A DNA stretch of 64,000 bases. It comes from Clostridium bovifaecis (lineage in GTDB: Bacteria; Bacillota; Clostridia; Clostridiales; Clostridiaceae). The translations under genes and the position numbers were made by a program. Below are positions 38,810 to 49,140 of the stretch, piece after piece; within the stretch, counting starts at the first letter, position 1; every line of letters begins with the position of its first letter. The stretch covers positions 1,891,249-1,955,248 of the forward strand of contig CP046522.1 in assembly GCA_009738435.1 (NCBI GenBank). Direction: 5' to 3'. The notes beneath the pieces are model-generated. The model worked only from the letters and a program-made list of their open reading frames with translations, ran no database searches and was not told the origin of the DNA.

Positions 38810-40446
38810 TTATTTTTTAAATATGGGTACTGCTGAACCTGAGGCATTTATGTCCTTTCCTATATCTTGAACGAATACAATCATAGAGTAATACTTTTCA
38901 TTAACTTTAAAAAATCCAGCAAACCATCCATCATAATATTCTATGACTTTATCTTGCTTTTCAATTCTTGTTGATGTTCCAGTCTTACCACCGATTTCTA
39001 TATTATCGATATAAGCCCCTTTTCCAGTGCCATCTTTGCTGTTTACAACCTGTATCATTTGTTTTTTTATAATGTTTGACGTATTCTCACTGATTATTCT
39101 TTTCTTTTCAGTATCTTCTTTTTCCAAAAGATTATTATTATCATCCACATATCCCTCTATGATATATGGTTTGACATATACACCATTATTAGCTGCTGTA
39201 TTAGGGATACTAATAGCCTCTATAGGAGTAATTCTAGTCTTTTGGCCTATATAGGCTTGAAGGCTATCTCCATTATCGTCAGCGCTACCTTTAACGTCTA
39301 ATTCTAAGTTTCCTTTTTGTTCTGCGTCGAATCCTAAAACCTTTTCATAAAGACCATGCTTTTCAGAAAATAAGTCTACATTTTTTATACCTACATCTTT
39401 ACCTATTTGCACAAAGATATTATTGGATGACTTGACTAAAGCTTCCTTTGCATTTTTATTCTCATGGTCTTCATGTTCTTCAAAAATCCCTCCAAAGTTT
39501 TTATGCTGATATTGATGATTTAATGATATAGTGTTAGTTTCTATTCCTGCTTCTTCTACAATAACCTTGAATATAGATCCTGCGAAAAATCCATTTTGAG
39601 TACTTGCTCCTAAATTTATATTAGGCTTACTATCATCCTTTTGCACCATAGCTCTAATCTTTCCGCTATCTGCCTCCATTAAAACTACTCCTACTTGTTC
39701 ATATTTATCAAAAGGTTTTGTATTGAGAATACTTTTTATATTTGCTTGAAGATTTTTATCCAAAGTCAACCTCACATTTATGTTTTTTTAGGATTGGTCA
39801 AAAACTCATTAGTAATATCTCCATTAACATCCTTAGTAAAAACCTTATATGTAGATTCGTTATCTTTAGTTTTATCTGCTATTGCCATTTCAATGGAATC
39901 TTCAGATTTGTTTTGCAGTTTATTATTTTCATTTTTATTAGTGTTGGTTATAAGATTTTCTACGTTCCACCATCCACCATCTCTGTTTATAGCTGAATAT
40001 TTATATACATAAAATCCATTAACTCCTTTAATATTCTGTAGCTTATTATATGTAGTTTTGTCTACCCTCCATCTTATTTTTTGATCTTTGCTTTTACTTA
40101 ATTCATTATCTATATTATATTTATCATTATAATTTTTAAGAATAATCTTTAATGCTTCCAATTCATCTTTTTTTGCATAGTTATTATTAACTAAATATGT
40201 ATAAGGGTCTATAACTGCATAGTACTCGTAGCTATAAGTTAATAGATCTCTACCTTTATGATCTAATAATAGGTAGTTTAGCTCAGTAATCTTTTCTTTG
40301 TATTGATATTGATTTTCTGCTATTGTTTCTAAATTTTTTCCACTAAAGTATTTATAGTTCACTATTCTTAAGGCCAATATTATAAATAGATACAAGAATA
40401 TCATAAAAATTATGCAACATCTTTTCTTAATGGTTTCATTAATCAT
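38810..40446 (-). pseudogene. Penicillin-binding transpeptidase (class B type), frame broken before the catalytic domain
   Basis: The first part (222 residues to 39778) has one N-terminal membrane helix and a dimerisation-type domain (LLDHKGRDLL, YYAVIDPYTYL). The second part holds the transpeptidase motifs: SxxK in FFAGSIFKVI, SxN in VKSSNNIFVQ and KTG in IGGKTGTSTR. The frame stops at ACA TAA after FLTNPKKT. In the -1 frame the text continues NINVRLTLDKNLQANIKSIL without a gap. The junction is a seven-A tract (plus T run 39783-39789); one more A gives 545 residues. Whether it is a SpoVD-like, PBP2-like or other class B enzyme is unclear. Its start lies against the terminator hairpin of udk. 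Confidence 0.82.
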
Positions 40447-40492
40447 AAAAACACCCCTTCTGGCTAAATTCTAGCCTAAATAGGGGTGTTTT
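40447..40492 (-). terminator. Terminator of udk containing the next gene's ribosome site
   Basis: AAAACACCCC and GGGGTGTTTT pair across a 24-nt loop with an inner GGCTA/TAGCC stem. On the minus strand the 3' arm AGAAGGGGTG is also the only plausible ribosome site of the penicillin-binding protein gene, whose ATG follows TTTTT. Confidence 0.75.
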
Positions 40493-40508
40493 ATTCTATA
40501 AATATATA

Positions 40509-41135
40509 TTATTTATTTTCAAAAAGAACTTGTTTAATTTTTGATACCATAATATCAATTGCTACTTTATTTTGTCCACCCTCAGGTATTATAATATCCG
40601 CATACTTCTTAGTAGGTTCAATAAACTGAGTATGCATAGGTTTTACTACATTTAAATATTGTTCTACTACAGATTCTATAGTTCTACCTCTCTCGCTGAT
40701 ATCTCTTAGTATTCTTCTTATGATTCTAACATCATCATCTGTATCTACATAAATTTTTATATCTAGTAGATCCCTAAGTTCTGGGTCTTGAAGGAGCATA
40801 ATGCCCTCAACAATTATTATATCCTTAGGTTCAACCTTAACTGTCTCTTTTCCTCTATTGTGCTCTTTGAAGTCATAAATTGGCTTATATATTACCTTAT
40901 CATTAAGAAGCATCCTTAAATGTTCTATCATAAGAGTTGTGTCAAAAGCATTTGGATGATCATAATTGGTTTTAATTCTTTCTGTAAAAGTTAGATGGCT
41001 TTGATCTTTATAGTATGAATCTTGTTCAATAATGGCAATACAATCTTCACTAAAGCTTCTGTAGATTTCATTAGCTACAGTGCTCTTTCCTGAACCTGTG
41101 CCCCCAGTAATTCCAATTAATATTGGTCTTCTCAT
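40509..41135 (-). CDS. udk: Uridine kinase
   Basis: Udk phosphorylates uridine and cytidine in pyrimidine salvage. Walker [16 protein letters not shown] is at residues 8-22, followed by [27 protein letters not shown] and [20 protein letters not shown]. The 208-residue length is normal. It lies directly after the U32 protein gene, the B. subtilis yrrO-udk order. Confidence 0.96.
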   Translation of the reverse strand: MRRPILIGITGGTGSGKSTVANEIYRSFSEDCIAIIEQDSYYKDQSHLTFTERIKTNYDHPNAFDTTLMIEHLRMLLNDKVIYKPIYDFKEHNRGKETVKVEPKDIIIVEGIMLLQDPELRDLLDIKIYVDTDDDVRIIRRILRDISERGRTIESVVEQYLNVVKPMHTQFIEPTKKYADIIIPEGGQNKVAIDIMVSKIKQVLFENK

Positions 41136-41137
41136 AC

Positions 41138-42361
41138 TTATTTCTCCTTAACTTTTATAAGTATATCATTTTCTTTTAAATCTTTATCTGTACTTGCAGT
41201 AAAAATCATTTGCCCTGTACGCGCTGCATCTATTTCTTTACCATTTTTATCTTTCATATTATTTAGAGTAACCTCAAAACTATCTCCTACAGGTCTTAAC
41301 ACTTCAACAGTTTCTCCACTAAAAACTCTGTTTTTTTGCTCTATTGTTGCTACAGAATTTTCCATATCATATTCTTTAACTACACCTACAATATCATACT
41401 CTCTAATATAAGATGAAGAGTCATAAATCTGCTTGTTTTCTTCACCAAAATAAAATCCTGTAGAATATTGTCTATGGCTAGGTCTATTTAAATAATCTAT
41501 CCACTTTGGATTAACTTTATAATCCTTCGGATTTTCGAAGTAAGTATCTACTGCTTCCCTATAAGCTTTCACTACTGAAGCTACATAAAAGGTGCTTTTC
41601 ATTCTTCCCTCTATTTTAAAGGAGTTAATACCTGCATCTACAAGATCTGGTATATGCTCTACCATACATAAATCTTTAGAATTAAATATATACGTTCCTC
41701 TTTCATCTTCTTCTATTGGGAAGAACTCTCCTGGTCTTTTTTCTTCCATTATGTTATACTTGTATCTACAAGGTTGGGCACATTCTCCTCTATTGGAATC
41801 CCTACCTGTCATATAATTTGACAATAAACATCTTCCTGAATAAGCCATGCACATTGAACCGTGAACAAATGCTTCTAAATCGCAAGTATCAGATAGTTTT
41901 CCTCTAAGTTCTTTAATTTCTTCAAGGGATAGTTCTCTTGCAAGAACTATTCTTTTGACTCCATTCTTATGCCAAAATTCTGCTGATTTATAATTTACAT
42001 TATTAGCTTGGGTACTTAAATGCAACTCTAAATCCGGTACTACTTCTCTAGCAGTCATTATAATTCCTGGGTCAGATACTATTATAGCATCTACTCCAAT
42101 TTCATATAATTCCTTTAAATAATCCTCAAGTCCAGCCAAATCTTCATTATGAGCAAATACATTTATAGTTACATATACCTTTCTGTTTCTATCATGTGCA
42201 TATTTTAGACCCTGCTTTAATTTTTCTATATCAAAATTATCTGAAAAAGCTCTTAAATTTAATTTGCTTCCTCCTAAATAAACTGCATCTGCTCCAAAAT
42301 CAATAGCAGTAATCAACTTTTCTAAGTTTCCAGCAGGAGCAAGTATTTCTGGTTTACGCAT
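41138..42361 (-). CDS. trhP: U32-family protein, tRNA uridine-34 hydroxylation protein (TrhP-like)
   Basis: U32 proteins of this type are needed for prephenate-dependent 5-hydroxylation of U34 in tRNA, not for proteolysis as once thought. Family motifs are [50 protein letters not shown] and [16 protein letters not shown]. The Cys cluster [14 protein letters not shown] probably binds an Fe-S cluster. The frame opens at 42394, but the ATG at 42361 has AAGGAGGG upstream and is used (407 residues). It overlaps trmR by 8 bp; hydroxylation followed by methylation makes the pair coherent. Confidence 0.88.
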   Translation of the reverse strand: MRKPEILAPAGNLEKLITAIDFGADAVYLGGSKLNLRAFSDNFDIEKLKQGLKYAHDRNRKVYVTINVFAHNEDLAGLEDYLKELYEIGVDAIIVSDPGIIMTAREVVPDLELHLSTQANNVNYKSAEFWHKNGVKRIVLARELSLEEIKELRGKLSDTCDLEAFVHGSMCMAYSGRCLLSNYMTGRDSNRGECAQPCRYKYNIMEEKRPGEFFPIEEDERGTYIFNSKDLCMVEHIPDLVDAGINSFKIEGRMKSTFYVASVVKAYREAVDTYFENPKDYKVNPKWIDYLNRPSHRQYSTGFYFGEENKQIYDSSSYIREYDIVGVVKEYDMENSVATIEQKNRVFSGETVEVLRPVGDSFEVTLNNMKDKNGKEIDAARTGQMIFTASTDKDLKENDILIKVKEK

Positions 42362-43010
42362 TATTCTCCCTCCTTGTGGTAATTGCGATACCATCTCCCA
42401 TAGGTATTACAGATGTTATTAAGTCCCCATCTCTAGATACCATATCTAGATAGTTTCTCATTCTTTTTACTATTGTAATCTTTCTTCTTTGAACTAATTC
42501 ATCAGCTGCAACCATTCCTCTGAATAATACATTATCAGCTATTATAATTCCATTATCATTTAATAGCCTCATACAATGAGGAAAGAATTCACTATAATGC
42601 CCCTTTCCTGCATCCATAAAAATCATATCGTACTTTTCATTTAGAGTAGATAATACTTCTAGACAATCTCCCTCTAATATATTTATTTTATCCTGAAAAT
42701 TATATTTGATTATATTGTTTTTAGCGATATCTATCATTCCTTTATCTCTTTCGATAGTAGTAATATCGCATTTATTATTTGATGCTGTGCTCATCAAAAT
42801 AGCTGAATAGCCTATTGCTGTTCCTAACTCTAAAATCTTTTTCGGCTTTTTAGACATTACCATAAACTTTAGAAAGTTACCTACTTCCTTTTGAACAATT
42901 GGAACATGTTCTTTTTCAGCAAAGTCTTCAAGCTCTTTTAATATGCCAACTTCTGATTTAATTAAACTTCTTATATAATCTGTCATATAATCATGTGTTA
43001 TTCCGCTCAT
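42354..43010 (-). CDS. trmR: tRNA 5-hydroxyuridine methyltransferase (TrmR/YrrM), class I O-methyltransferase
   Basis: A 218-residue SAM-dependent O-methyltransferase of the catechol-O-methyltransferase type. Motifs are ILELGTAIGYSAILM (SAM motif I), ITTIERDKGMIDIAK, YDMIFMDAGKGHYSEF (metal site Asp) and GIIIADNVLFRGMV. In B. subtilis the homologue TrmR methylates ho5U34 of tRNA to mo5U. Synteny with trhP, udk, mltG and alaS supports that role here, but small-molecule O-methylation cannot be excluded. Confidence 0.88.
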   Translation of the reverse strand: MSGITHDYMTDYIRSLIKSEVGILKELEDFAEKEHVPIVQKEVGNFLKFMVMSKKPKKILELGTAIGYSAILMSTASNNKCDITTIERDKGMIDIAKNNIIKYNFQDKINILEGDCLEVLSTLNEKYDMIFMDAGKGHYSEFFPHCMRLLNDNGIIIADNVLFRGMVAADELVQRRKITIVKRMRNYLDMVSRDGDLITSVIPMGDGIAITTRRENNA

Positions 43011-43048
43011 TTAACTTCCTCCGAATCACATGAGATTTAGAATATAAA

Positions 43049-44059
43049 TTATTTAATTATATTTTTATATCGTTCTTTAGCTTTTAAAAAGTCTTTATAA
43101 TTATCGGTAAAATAATGCTTTTTATTATCTTCTAGAACATAAAATACATAATTGGTTTTGTCTGGATTCAAAGCAGCTTCTATTGATGATCTTCCTGGAC
43201 TACAAATAGGTCCTGGTGGAAGTCCCTTAACTTTATAAGTATTGTAAGGTGAGTCTATCTTTAAATCCTTATAATATAACTTTTCTTTGTGTTCTCCAAT
43301 TGCATATAATACTGTAGCATCTACCTGCAGCATCATATTTCTTTTTAATCTGTTATTGAATACAGAAGCTATTTTAGTTCTGTCTTCATCAATTCTTGCT
43401 TCTTTTTCTATGATAGAAGCCAAGGTTATTACCCTTGAAACGTCATCAATTTCTTCATTATTTTTATCTTTAATATCTTCAAAGATGGTTTCAAAACGAG
43501 ATAACATCTTGTCAATTATATCCTTTCCTGAGCTATCTCTTTTCAATTCATAGGTATCCGGAAATAAAAATCCTTCTAATGCATATTTAGCTTTAGAATT
43601 AGCTTTTATATACTCTGGCAGTTTATAATTCTTGCAACTTTTTATAAAATCTTCTCTTGATATAATATCATTTTTGTCTAGCACATCCGCTATAGCTTCA
43701 ATATCATATCCTTCTGGTATAGTTACCTTAACTATACCTTTATTCTTAATTCCACCATTTAGTATCTTTACAAGATTTTCTACAGATATGTTTCCATCTA
43801 TGTCGTATTCTCCTGGCTTTATATTAGTATCAAATTTTTTCCCTTTTATATATAATTTAATAATATAGGCGTTTTTTATTAATTTCTTATTTTCTAAGTT
43901 CCTTATAACATTAAACAAAGATTCCCCTTCATTTACAACAACTGATACCTTATCAGTTGTTGTAACAAAAGGATGTTTAATATTGCTATTAATATTAAAT
44001 CCTATCAGAACTATTATAAAAAGTACTAATACTATAACAATCCCCTTTAACCTTTTCAT
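43049..44059 (-). CDS. mltG: Endolytic murein transglycosylase MltG
   Basis: MltG cleaves nascent glycan strands and sets their length. One N-terminal membrane helix (GIVIVLVLFIIVLIGF) anchors the protein. A LysM-like segment (VVNEGESLFNVIRNL) and the YceG domain follow, with the catalytic Glu in LASIIEKEARIDED and the family stretch YNTYKVKGLPPGPICSPGR. It is 336 residues and complete. It lies between typA and trmR; in B. subtilis the homologue yrrL sits at the same place. Confidence 0.93.
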   Translation of the reverse strand: MKRLKGIVIVLVLFIIVLIGFNINSNIKHPFVTTTDKVSVVVNEGESLFNVIRNLENKKLIKNAYIIKLYIKGKKFDTNIKPGEYDIDGNISVENLVKILNGGIKNKGIVKVTIPEGYDIEAIADVLDKNDIISREDFIKSCKNYKLPEYIKANSKAKYALEGFLFPDTYELKRDSSGKDIIDKMLSRFETIFEDIKDKNNEEIDDVSRVITLASIIEKEARIDEDRTKIASVFNNRLKRNMMLQVDATVLYAIGEHKEKLYYKDLKIDSPYNTYKVKGLPPGPICSPGRSSIEAALNPDKTNYVFYVLEDNKKHYFTDNYKDFLKAKERYKNIIK

Positions 44060-44080
44060 TCCTCCACCCCATAAAATTAA

Positions 44081-45904
44081 TTATTTATTTCTTGAGGCTC
44101 TCTTTCTATCGTTACTGTCTAAAAGCTTCTTTCTCATTCTTACAGTCTTCGGAGTTACCTCAACTAATTCATCAGAAGCAATAAATTCAAGACATTGCTC
44201 TAAAGTCATTTGTACAACAGGAACAAGTTTTAAAGCATCATCTGATCCGGAAGATCTTGTATTACTTAAATGTTTTTTCTTACATACATTTACATCAATG
44301 TCTTCAGCTCTAGAACATTCTCCCACTATCATGCCTGAATACACTGGAGTAGCAGGTGTTATGAATAATTTACCTCTTTCCTGAGCATTAAATAGCCCAT
44401 AAGTTATAGCTTCTCCTGTTTCAAAAGCTACAAGTGAGCCCCTTGTTCTCTCAGGAATATCTCCTTTATATGGTTCATAACTATCAAATACATGGTTCAT
44501 TATTCCATTTCCTTTTGTATCAGTCATAAATTCATTTCTAAAACCAATAAGTCCTCTTGCAGGTATTTTAAACTCCAATCTTGAATACCCGTTAACTGCA
44601 GAAGTCATATTTATCATTTCTGCCTTTCTTGGTCCTAATTTTTCCATAACTACTCCCATGAACTCTTCTGGAACATCAATAGTTAAGAATTCTATTGGTT
44701 CAAGCTTTTTGCCATTTTCCTCGTGATATATTACAGATGGCTTAGATACTTGGAATTCATAACCTTCTCTTCTCATTGTTTCAATTAAAATTGATAGATG
44801 AAGTTCTCCTCTACCGCTTACTTTAAATGAATCCGCGGAATCAGTTTCTTCTACTCTTAAGCTTACATTAGTTTCTAATTCCTTTAATAGTCTATCTCTT
44901 AAATGTCTTGATGTTACATATTCACCATCTTGCCCTGCGAATGGCGAATCATTTACCATAAAATACATATTTAATGTAGGTTCATCTATTTCTACAAATG
45001 GTAAAGCTTCTGGATTGGTTGAATCAGCAATAGTTTCTCCAATGTTAATATCAGTTAAGCCTGCAATAGCAACTATATCTCCAAGTTTAGCTTCTTCTAC
45101 TTCTTCCCTTTTTAGTCCGTTATAAACATATAGATTTGAGATTTTTGCGCTTCTCTTATTACCGTTTTTTTGTATTATAGCCACTTGTTGATTTTTTGCT
45201 ATGGTTCCTCTTTCAATTTTTCCTATAGCTATTCTTCCTACATATTCATTATAATCAATAGTAGTTGCTAAAAGCTGAAGTGATTCATTTACATAACCTG
45301 TAGGCGCTTTAACATTTTTAATGATTACATCAAATAGAGGCTCCATATTTTCATCTGGATCATCGATTTCTTTTTTAGCAAAGCCATTTCTAGCTGATGC
45401 ATATACTATAGGGAAATCTAATTGCTCATCATCAGCACCAAGCTCTACAAATAGATCAAAAACTTCATCGATAACTTCCTCTGGTCTTGCATTTGGTTTA
45501 TCAATCTTATTTATTACAACTATAGGCTTTAACTCTAATTCTAGAGCCTTTTTCAATACAAATTTAGTTTGCGGCATAGCTCCCTCATATGCATCTACTA
45601 CTAGAAGAACACTATCTACCATCTTAAGAACACGCTCAACTTCTCCTCCAAAATCAGCATGTCCTGGAGTATCAACTATATTTATTTTAACGCCATTATA
45701 GTGTACGGCAGTATTTTTAGAAAGTATTGTAATACCTCTTTCTTTTTCTAGGTCGTTAGAGTCCATGACTCTTTCTTCCACCTTCTCATTATCCCTAAAC
45801 ACATGGCTTTGCTTAAGCATTGCATCTACCAATGTTGTTTTCCCATGGTCAACGTGGGCAATAATTGCTATGTTTCTTATGTCATTTCTTGTAAATAAAC
45901 TCAT
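44081..45904 (-). CDS. typA: Ribosome-binding GTPase TypA/BipA
   Basis: TypA is a translational GTPase involved in 50S assembly and stress adaptation. G motifs are [39 protein letters not shown] and [12 protein letters not shown]-like domains and the specific C-terminal domain ([35 protein letters not shown] end) follow. The frame opens at 45937; the ATG at 45904 has GGAGGAAAT and gives 607 residues. A promoter and an immediate terminator lie just upstream. Confidence 0.95.
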   Translation of the reverse strand: MSLFTRNDIRNIAIIAHVDHGKTTLVDAMLKQSHVFRDNEKVEERVMDSNDLEKERGITILSKNTAVHYNGVKINIVDTPGHADFGGEVERVLKMVDSVLLVVDAYEGAMPQTKFVLKKALELELKPIVVINKIDKPNARPEEVIDEVFDLFVELGADDEQLDFPIVYASARNGFAKKEIDDPDENMEPLFDVIIKNVKAPTGYVNESLQLLATTIDYNEYVGRIAIGKIERGTIAKNQQVAIIQKNGNKRSAKISNLYVYNGLKREEVEEAKLGDIVAIAGLTDINIGETIADSTNPEALPFVEIDEPTLNMYFMVNDSPFAGQDGEYVTSRHLRDRLLKELETNVSLRVEETDSADSFKVSGRGELHLSILIETMRREGYEFQVSKPSVIYHEENGKKLEPIEFLTIDVPEEFMGVVMEKLGPRKAEMINMTSAVNGYSRLEFKIPARGLIGFRNEFMTDTKGNGIMNHVFDSYEPYKGDIPERTRGSLVAFETGEAITYGLFNAQERGKLFITPATPVYSGMIVGECSRAEDIDVNVCKKKHLSNTRSSGSDDALKLVPVVQMTLEQCLEFIASDELVEVTPKTVRMRKKLLDSNDRKRASRNK

Positions 45905-45956
45905 TTTATTTCCTCCAAACTTTATATCTTGGTACAATTTATAACTTACAAAAAAA

Positions 45957-45979
45957 TTGGATACTCATTTAGTATCCAA
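45957..45979 (-). terminator. Terminator between RNase J and typA, inside the typA leader
   Basis: TTGGATACT-aaatg-AGTATCCAA with TTTTTTT on the minus strand. It lies about 12 nt after the predicted start of the typA promoter transcript as well as downstream of RNase J. Confidence 0.85.
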
Positions 45980-45998
45980 TCTTATACTTAACATATCT

Positions 45999-46027
45999 AT
46001 TCTAATGCTATATGCTTAAAAAGTCAA
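45999..46027 (-). promoter_or_regulatory. Putative typA promoter
   Basis: -35 TTGACT (46022-46027) and -10 TAGAAT (45999-46004) with a 17-bp spacer. Transcripts should start near 45991 and meet the terminator hairpin at once. Confidence 0.6.
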
Positions 46028-46071
46028 CAATTGTAGATTTTTATCCCTACTTTAATATAACTTTTTTACCC

Positions 46072-47739
46072 TTACACTTCCATAATTATTGGAAGTATCA
46101 TAGGCTTTCTCTTTGTCTTTTCATATAAGAACATTCTTAGAACTTCTTTTACTTTAGATTTTATGACAGCCCATTCAGTAGTATGCTTTTCTTCACATTC
46201 TCTTAAGGCATCTCTAACTATAATTCTAGCCTCTTCCATCAAATCTTCGGATTCCCTTACATAAACAAAACCTCTTGAGATTATGTCTGGACCTGCTATA
46301 ACCTTTCCACTTTCTTTAGCAATGGTTACAACAACTGTTAAAATTCCATCTTGAGACAAGTGTCTTCTATCTCTTAAAACTATATTTCCAACATCTCCAA
46401 CACCTAGTCCATCTACAAACACTTGCCCTGAAACAACGCTACCAGCTTTTTTTATACTATCCTTACTTACTTCTATAACTTCTCCATTTTCGGATATAAC
46501 TATATTACTTTTAGGCATTCCTAACTTCATTGCAAGGTCTGTGTGCTGTTTTAGCATTCTATATTCTCCATGAACTGGCATAAAAAACTTAGGTTTTACT
46601 AAAGTATGCATCAATTTTAGCTCTTCTTGGCAAGCGTGACCTGAAACATGAATATCTGCCAAGGCTTCATATATAACATTTGCACCTTGTTTAAATAATT
46701 GATTTATAACTTTAGATACTAGCTTTTCATTTCCTGGTATAGGATTTGCCGAAATAATAACCATATCTCCTTCAACTATATTTACCTTTTTATGATCTGA
46801 AGACGCCATTCTAGCTAGTGCTGACATTGGCTCCCCCTGACTTCCTGTTGTAATTATAGTTATCTTATCATTAGGATATTTTTTAATATCATCTATACTA
46901 ATTAGAGTACCATCCTCATATTCTAAATACCCTAACTCTAAAGCTATAGCCACGATGTTTTCCATACTTCTTCCAGAAACAGCAACTTTTCTTCCGAATT
47001 TAGACGAAGCTGTAATTATCTGTTGAATTCTGTGAACATTAGATGCAAAAGTTGCAACAATTATTCTGCCTTGTGCCTTTGCAAAAATATTCTCAAATGT
47101 TTCACCAACTGTTCTTTCTGACATTGTATATCCTGGTCTTTCTACATTTGTACTGTCAGCTAACATAGCTATAACACCTTTTTTACCTAACTCAGCAAAT
47201 CTTGATAAATCCGCTACTTGACTATCTATAGGTGTATAATCGATTTTAAAATCGCCAGTATGTAATATTATTCCTATCGGTGTATGAATTGCTATTGCTG
47301 CAGAATCAGCTATGCTGTGGCTAGTTCTTATAAATTCTACAGAAATATTATCAAGCTTAATTACATCTTTAGGTTGTACACGACATAGAGTAGATGAACT
47401 TAATAGCCCACTTTCTTTTAGCCTAGCCTCTACCATTCCAATCGTAAGTTTAGTTCCGTATACAGGTACATTCAACTCCCTAAGAACATATGGTAATGCA
47501 CCGATATGATCTTCATGCCCATGAGTCAAGAATATTCCTTTAACCTTATCTTTGTTTTTTATTAGGTATCCTGTGTCTGGTATTACAACATCTATCCCTA
47601 ACATCTCGTCATCTGGAAATTTAAGACCACAATCTATTACTATAATTTCATTTTTATATTCGAATACGGTCATGTTCATTCCAACTTCATTTAATCCACC
47701 CAAAGGTATGATTTTAATTTTATCTTTTTCTTTTTTCAA
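46072..47739 (-). CDS. rnj: Ribonuclease J
   Basis: RNase J is a metallo-beta-lactamase/beta-CASP nuclease with 5'-exonuclease and endonuclease activity in mRNA decay. The metal motif LTHGHEDHIGALPYVL is at about 73-88, then HSIADSAAIAI, HTGDFKIDYTP, LADSTNVERPG, and in the beta-CASP part ITTGSQGEPMSAL and VSGHACQEELKLM. The C-terminal dimer domain ends EKTKRKPMILPIIMEV. It is 555 residues; the start is a TTG with AAGGAGGG. Only one J-type gene is in the window, so J1 and J2 cannot be separated. Confidence 0.95.
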   Translation of the reverse strand: MKKEKDKIKIIPLGGLNEVGMNMTVFEYKNEIIVIDCGLKFPDDEMLGIDVVIPDTGYLIKNKDKVKGIFLTHGHEDHIGALPYVLRELNVPVYGTKLTIGMVEARLKESGLLSSSTLCRVQPKDVIKLDNISVEFIRTSHSIADSAAIAIHTPIGIILHTGDFKIDYTPIDSQVADLSRFAELGKKGVIAMLADSTNVERPGYTMSERTVGETFENIFAKAQGRIIVATFASNVHRIQQIITASSKFGRKVAVSGRSMENIVAIALELGYLEYEDGTLISIDDIKKYPNDKITIITTGSQGEPMSALARMASSDHKKVNIVEGDMVIISANPIPGNEKLVSKVINQLFKQGANVIYEALADIHVSGHACQEELKLMHTLVKPKFFMPVHGEYRMLKQHTDLAMKLGMPKSNIVISENGEVIEVSKDSIKKAGSVVSGQVFVDGLGVGDVGNIVLRDRRHLSQDGILTVVVTIAKESGKVIAGPDIISRGFVYVRESEDLMEEARIIVRDALRECEEKHTTEWAVIKSKVKEVLRMFLYEKTKRKPMILPIIMEV

Positions 47740-47799
47740 TGTCTACCCTCCTTTTGATAAATAATTATAAATATGATATAAGTATACATAATTATCCTT

Positions 47800-48252
47800 T
47801 TAGCTATTTAAGCATTCCTCACAAACTCCCAAAAACTTAACGCTATGATTTTCAATCTTAAACTTGTATTGTTTCTCAACATTCTTCTCTATTGCATCTA
47901 ATAAGTCTTCTTCAACTTCGATTACTTTGCCACATTTTCTGCATATTAAGTGGTGATGTTGATGCACTTCATCTTCATCAATTAATTCATATCTATTGCA
48001 TCCATCGTCCAAATTTAATTTACTTAATAAACCAATTTCTTCTAAAAGTTGTATGGTTCTATATACTGTAGCTAATCCAATCTCAGGGCATTCTTTTTTT
48101 ACAAGATCATATAATTCTTCTGCAGTAAGGTGGTTTCCTTTATTTTCCATAACCATATTTACTACTGCTCTTCGCTGTGGAGTTAACTTATAGCCTTTTA
48201 GTTTTAATTGCTCTTTTAGTTTTTCAATTTCTATTGGAGATGTTTTAGACAT
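47800..48252 (-). CDS. fur: Ferric uptake regulator (Fur family)
   Basis: The 150-residue metalloregulator has a winged-helix N-terminal domain (KGYKLTPQRRAVVNMVM, LATVYRTIQLLEEIGLL) and a C-terminal metal and dimer domain. This contains the HQHHHLICRKCGKVIEVEE sensor site and the second Zn cysteines in VCEECLNS. The frame opens at 48282; the ATG at 48252 fits family N-termini (MSKTSPIEIEKLK). A Fur-box-like sequence sits at its promoter, supporting Fur over PerR or Zur, though metal identity is inferred. Confidence 0.88.
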   Translation of the reverse strand: MSKTSPIEIEKLKEQLKLKGYKLTPQRRAVVNMVMENKGNHLTAEELYDLVKKECPEIGLATVYRTIQLLEEIGLLSKLNLDDGCNRYELIDEDEVHQHHHLICRKCGKVIEVEEDLLDAIEKNVEKQYKFKIENHSVKFLGVCEECLNS

Positions 48253-48318
48253 TATAATACCCCGTTTCCCTAATAAACACATATCTTCTTTTATTTGCTA
48301 ACCTATTAGCTTACAATA

Positions 48319-48363
48319 AGTTTAATACTAAATTCAGTTTTTGTCAATTGATAATCATTACTG
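48319..48363 (-). promoter_or_regulatory. fur promoter with Fur-box-like operator
   Basis: -35 TTGACA (48342-48347) and -10 TAAACT (48319-48324) with a 17-bp spacer. TGATAATCATTACTG (48349-48363, plus strand) matches 12 of 15 bases of the TGATAATnATTATCA Fur box and abuts the -35, consistent with autoregulation. Confidence 0.6.
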
Positions 48364-48378
48364 CTAATTAAAATATGA

Positions 48379-48645
48379 TTAGTTTAATGTTTCATCTTCT
48401 GAACTTAATGTTTCATAGGCTTCTAACACCATCTCAAATTCGCTATCGTCTTCTATAGTCACAAATAGGCTTTCTCCATTTTCATCCTTATCTATTCTGA
48501 AGGCTATAGCATCTGCTTCATCATCATCTACAGGCGCAACGATTACATATTCTTTATCTTCAATATCAAATTTCATTATAAGTTCAAATTCTACCTCACT
48601 ACCATCTTCATCCTTTAATACTATTGTGTTAAAATCATTTTCCAT
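48379..48645 (-). CDS. DUF1292 family protein (YrzB)
   Basis: A strongly acidic 88-residue protein of the DUF1292 family: TIVLKDEDGSEVEFELIMKFDIED, YVIVAPVDDDEADAIAFRI, and the acidic tail. Function is unknown. It is conserved between ruvX and fur or mltG in Firmicutes (alaS-ireB-ruvX-yrzB), and the order is the same here. Confidence 0.85.
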   Translation of the reverse strand: MENDFNTIVLKDEDGSEVEFELIMKFDIEDKEYVIVAPVDDDEADAIAFRIDKDENGESLFVTIEDDSEFEMVLEAYETLSSEDETLN

Positions 48646-48672
48646 AATTCAAATCTCCTTTTAATATAATTT

Positions 48673-49080
48673 TTATATGCTATCTAAATATCCTTGTAGT
48701 ATATATGTTGCTGCTATTTTGTCAACTATCTTTTTTCTTTTTGCCCTAGACAAATTAGCCTCTAACATAGCTCTCTGTGCAGCAGCTGTTGTAAGTCTTT
48801 CATCCCACATTTTAATTGGTATGTTTATTTTATCCTTAAGTATGTCACAGAACTGCAGCACCTTCTCTCCCTGTTCTCCTACTGTACCATTCATATTTTT
48901 AGGGAGTCCACAAATTATAGTTTCTACACTATATTCTGTGCAGATTCTGCTTAGCTCTATTATATCAGCATCTATATTTTTCCTATTAATTGTTGTAATC
49001 CCTTGAGCCGTAAGACCTAATGGATCACTAACTGCAACACCTATAGTCTTATCTCCTACATCTAAACCTAATATTCTCAT
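48673..49080 (-). CDS. ruvX: RuvX/YqgF family putative Holliday junction resolvase
   Basis: A 135-residue RNase H-fold protein. [19 protein letters not shown] carries the first catalytic Asp, [16 protein letters not shown] is the family loop, and [16 protein letters not shown] and [14 protein letters not shown] carry the later acidic residues. Family members act in 16S rRNA 5' processing or junction resolution. It stands between ireB and the DUF1292 gene. Confidence 0.92.
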   Translation of the reverse strand: MRILGLDVGDKTIGVAVSDPLGLTAQGITTINRKNIDADIIELSRICTEYSVETIICGLPKNMNGTVGEQGEKVLQFCDILKDKINIPIKMWDERLTTAAAQRAMLEANLSRAKRKKIVDKIAATYILQGYLDSI

Positions 49081-49122
49081 AAGCTTCTCCTCAAATCTAT
49101 TATGTGTAATCCTAAAATAAAA

Positions 49123-49138
49123 ATGCCCATGAGGGCAT
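49123..49138 (-). terminator. Terminator after ireB
   Basis: ATGCCC-tcat-GGGCAT stem with TTTTATTTTA following on the minus strand, between ireB and ruvX. Confidence 0.75.
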
Positions 49139-49140
49139 CT

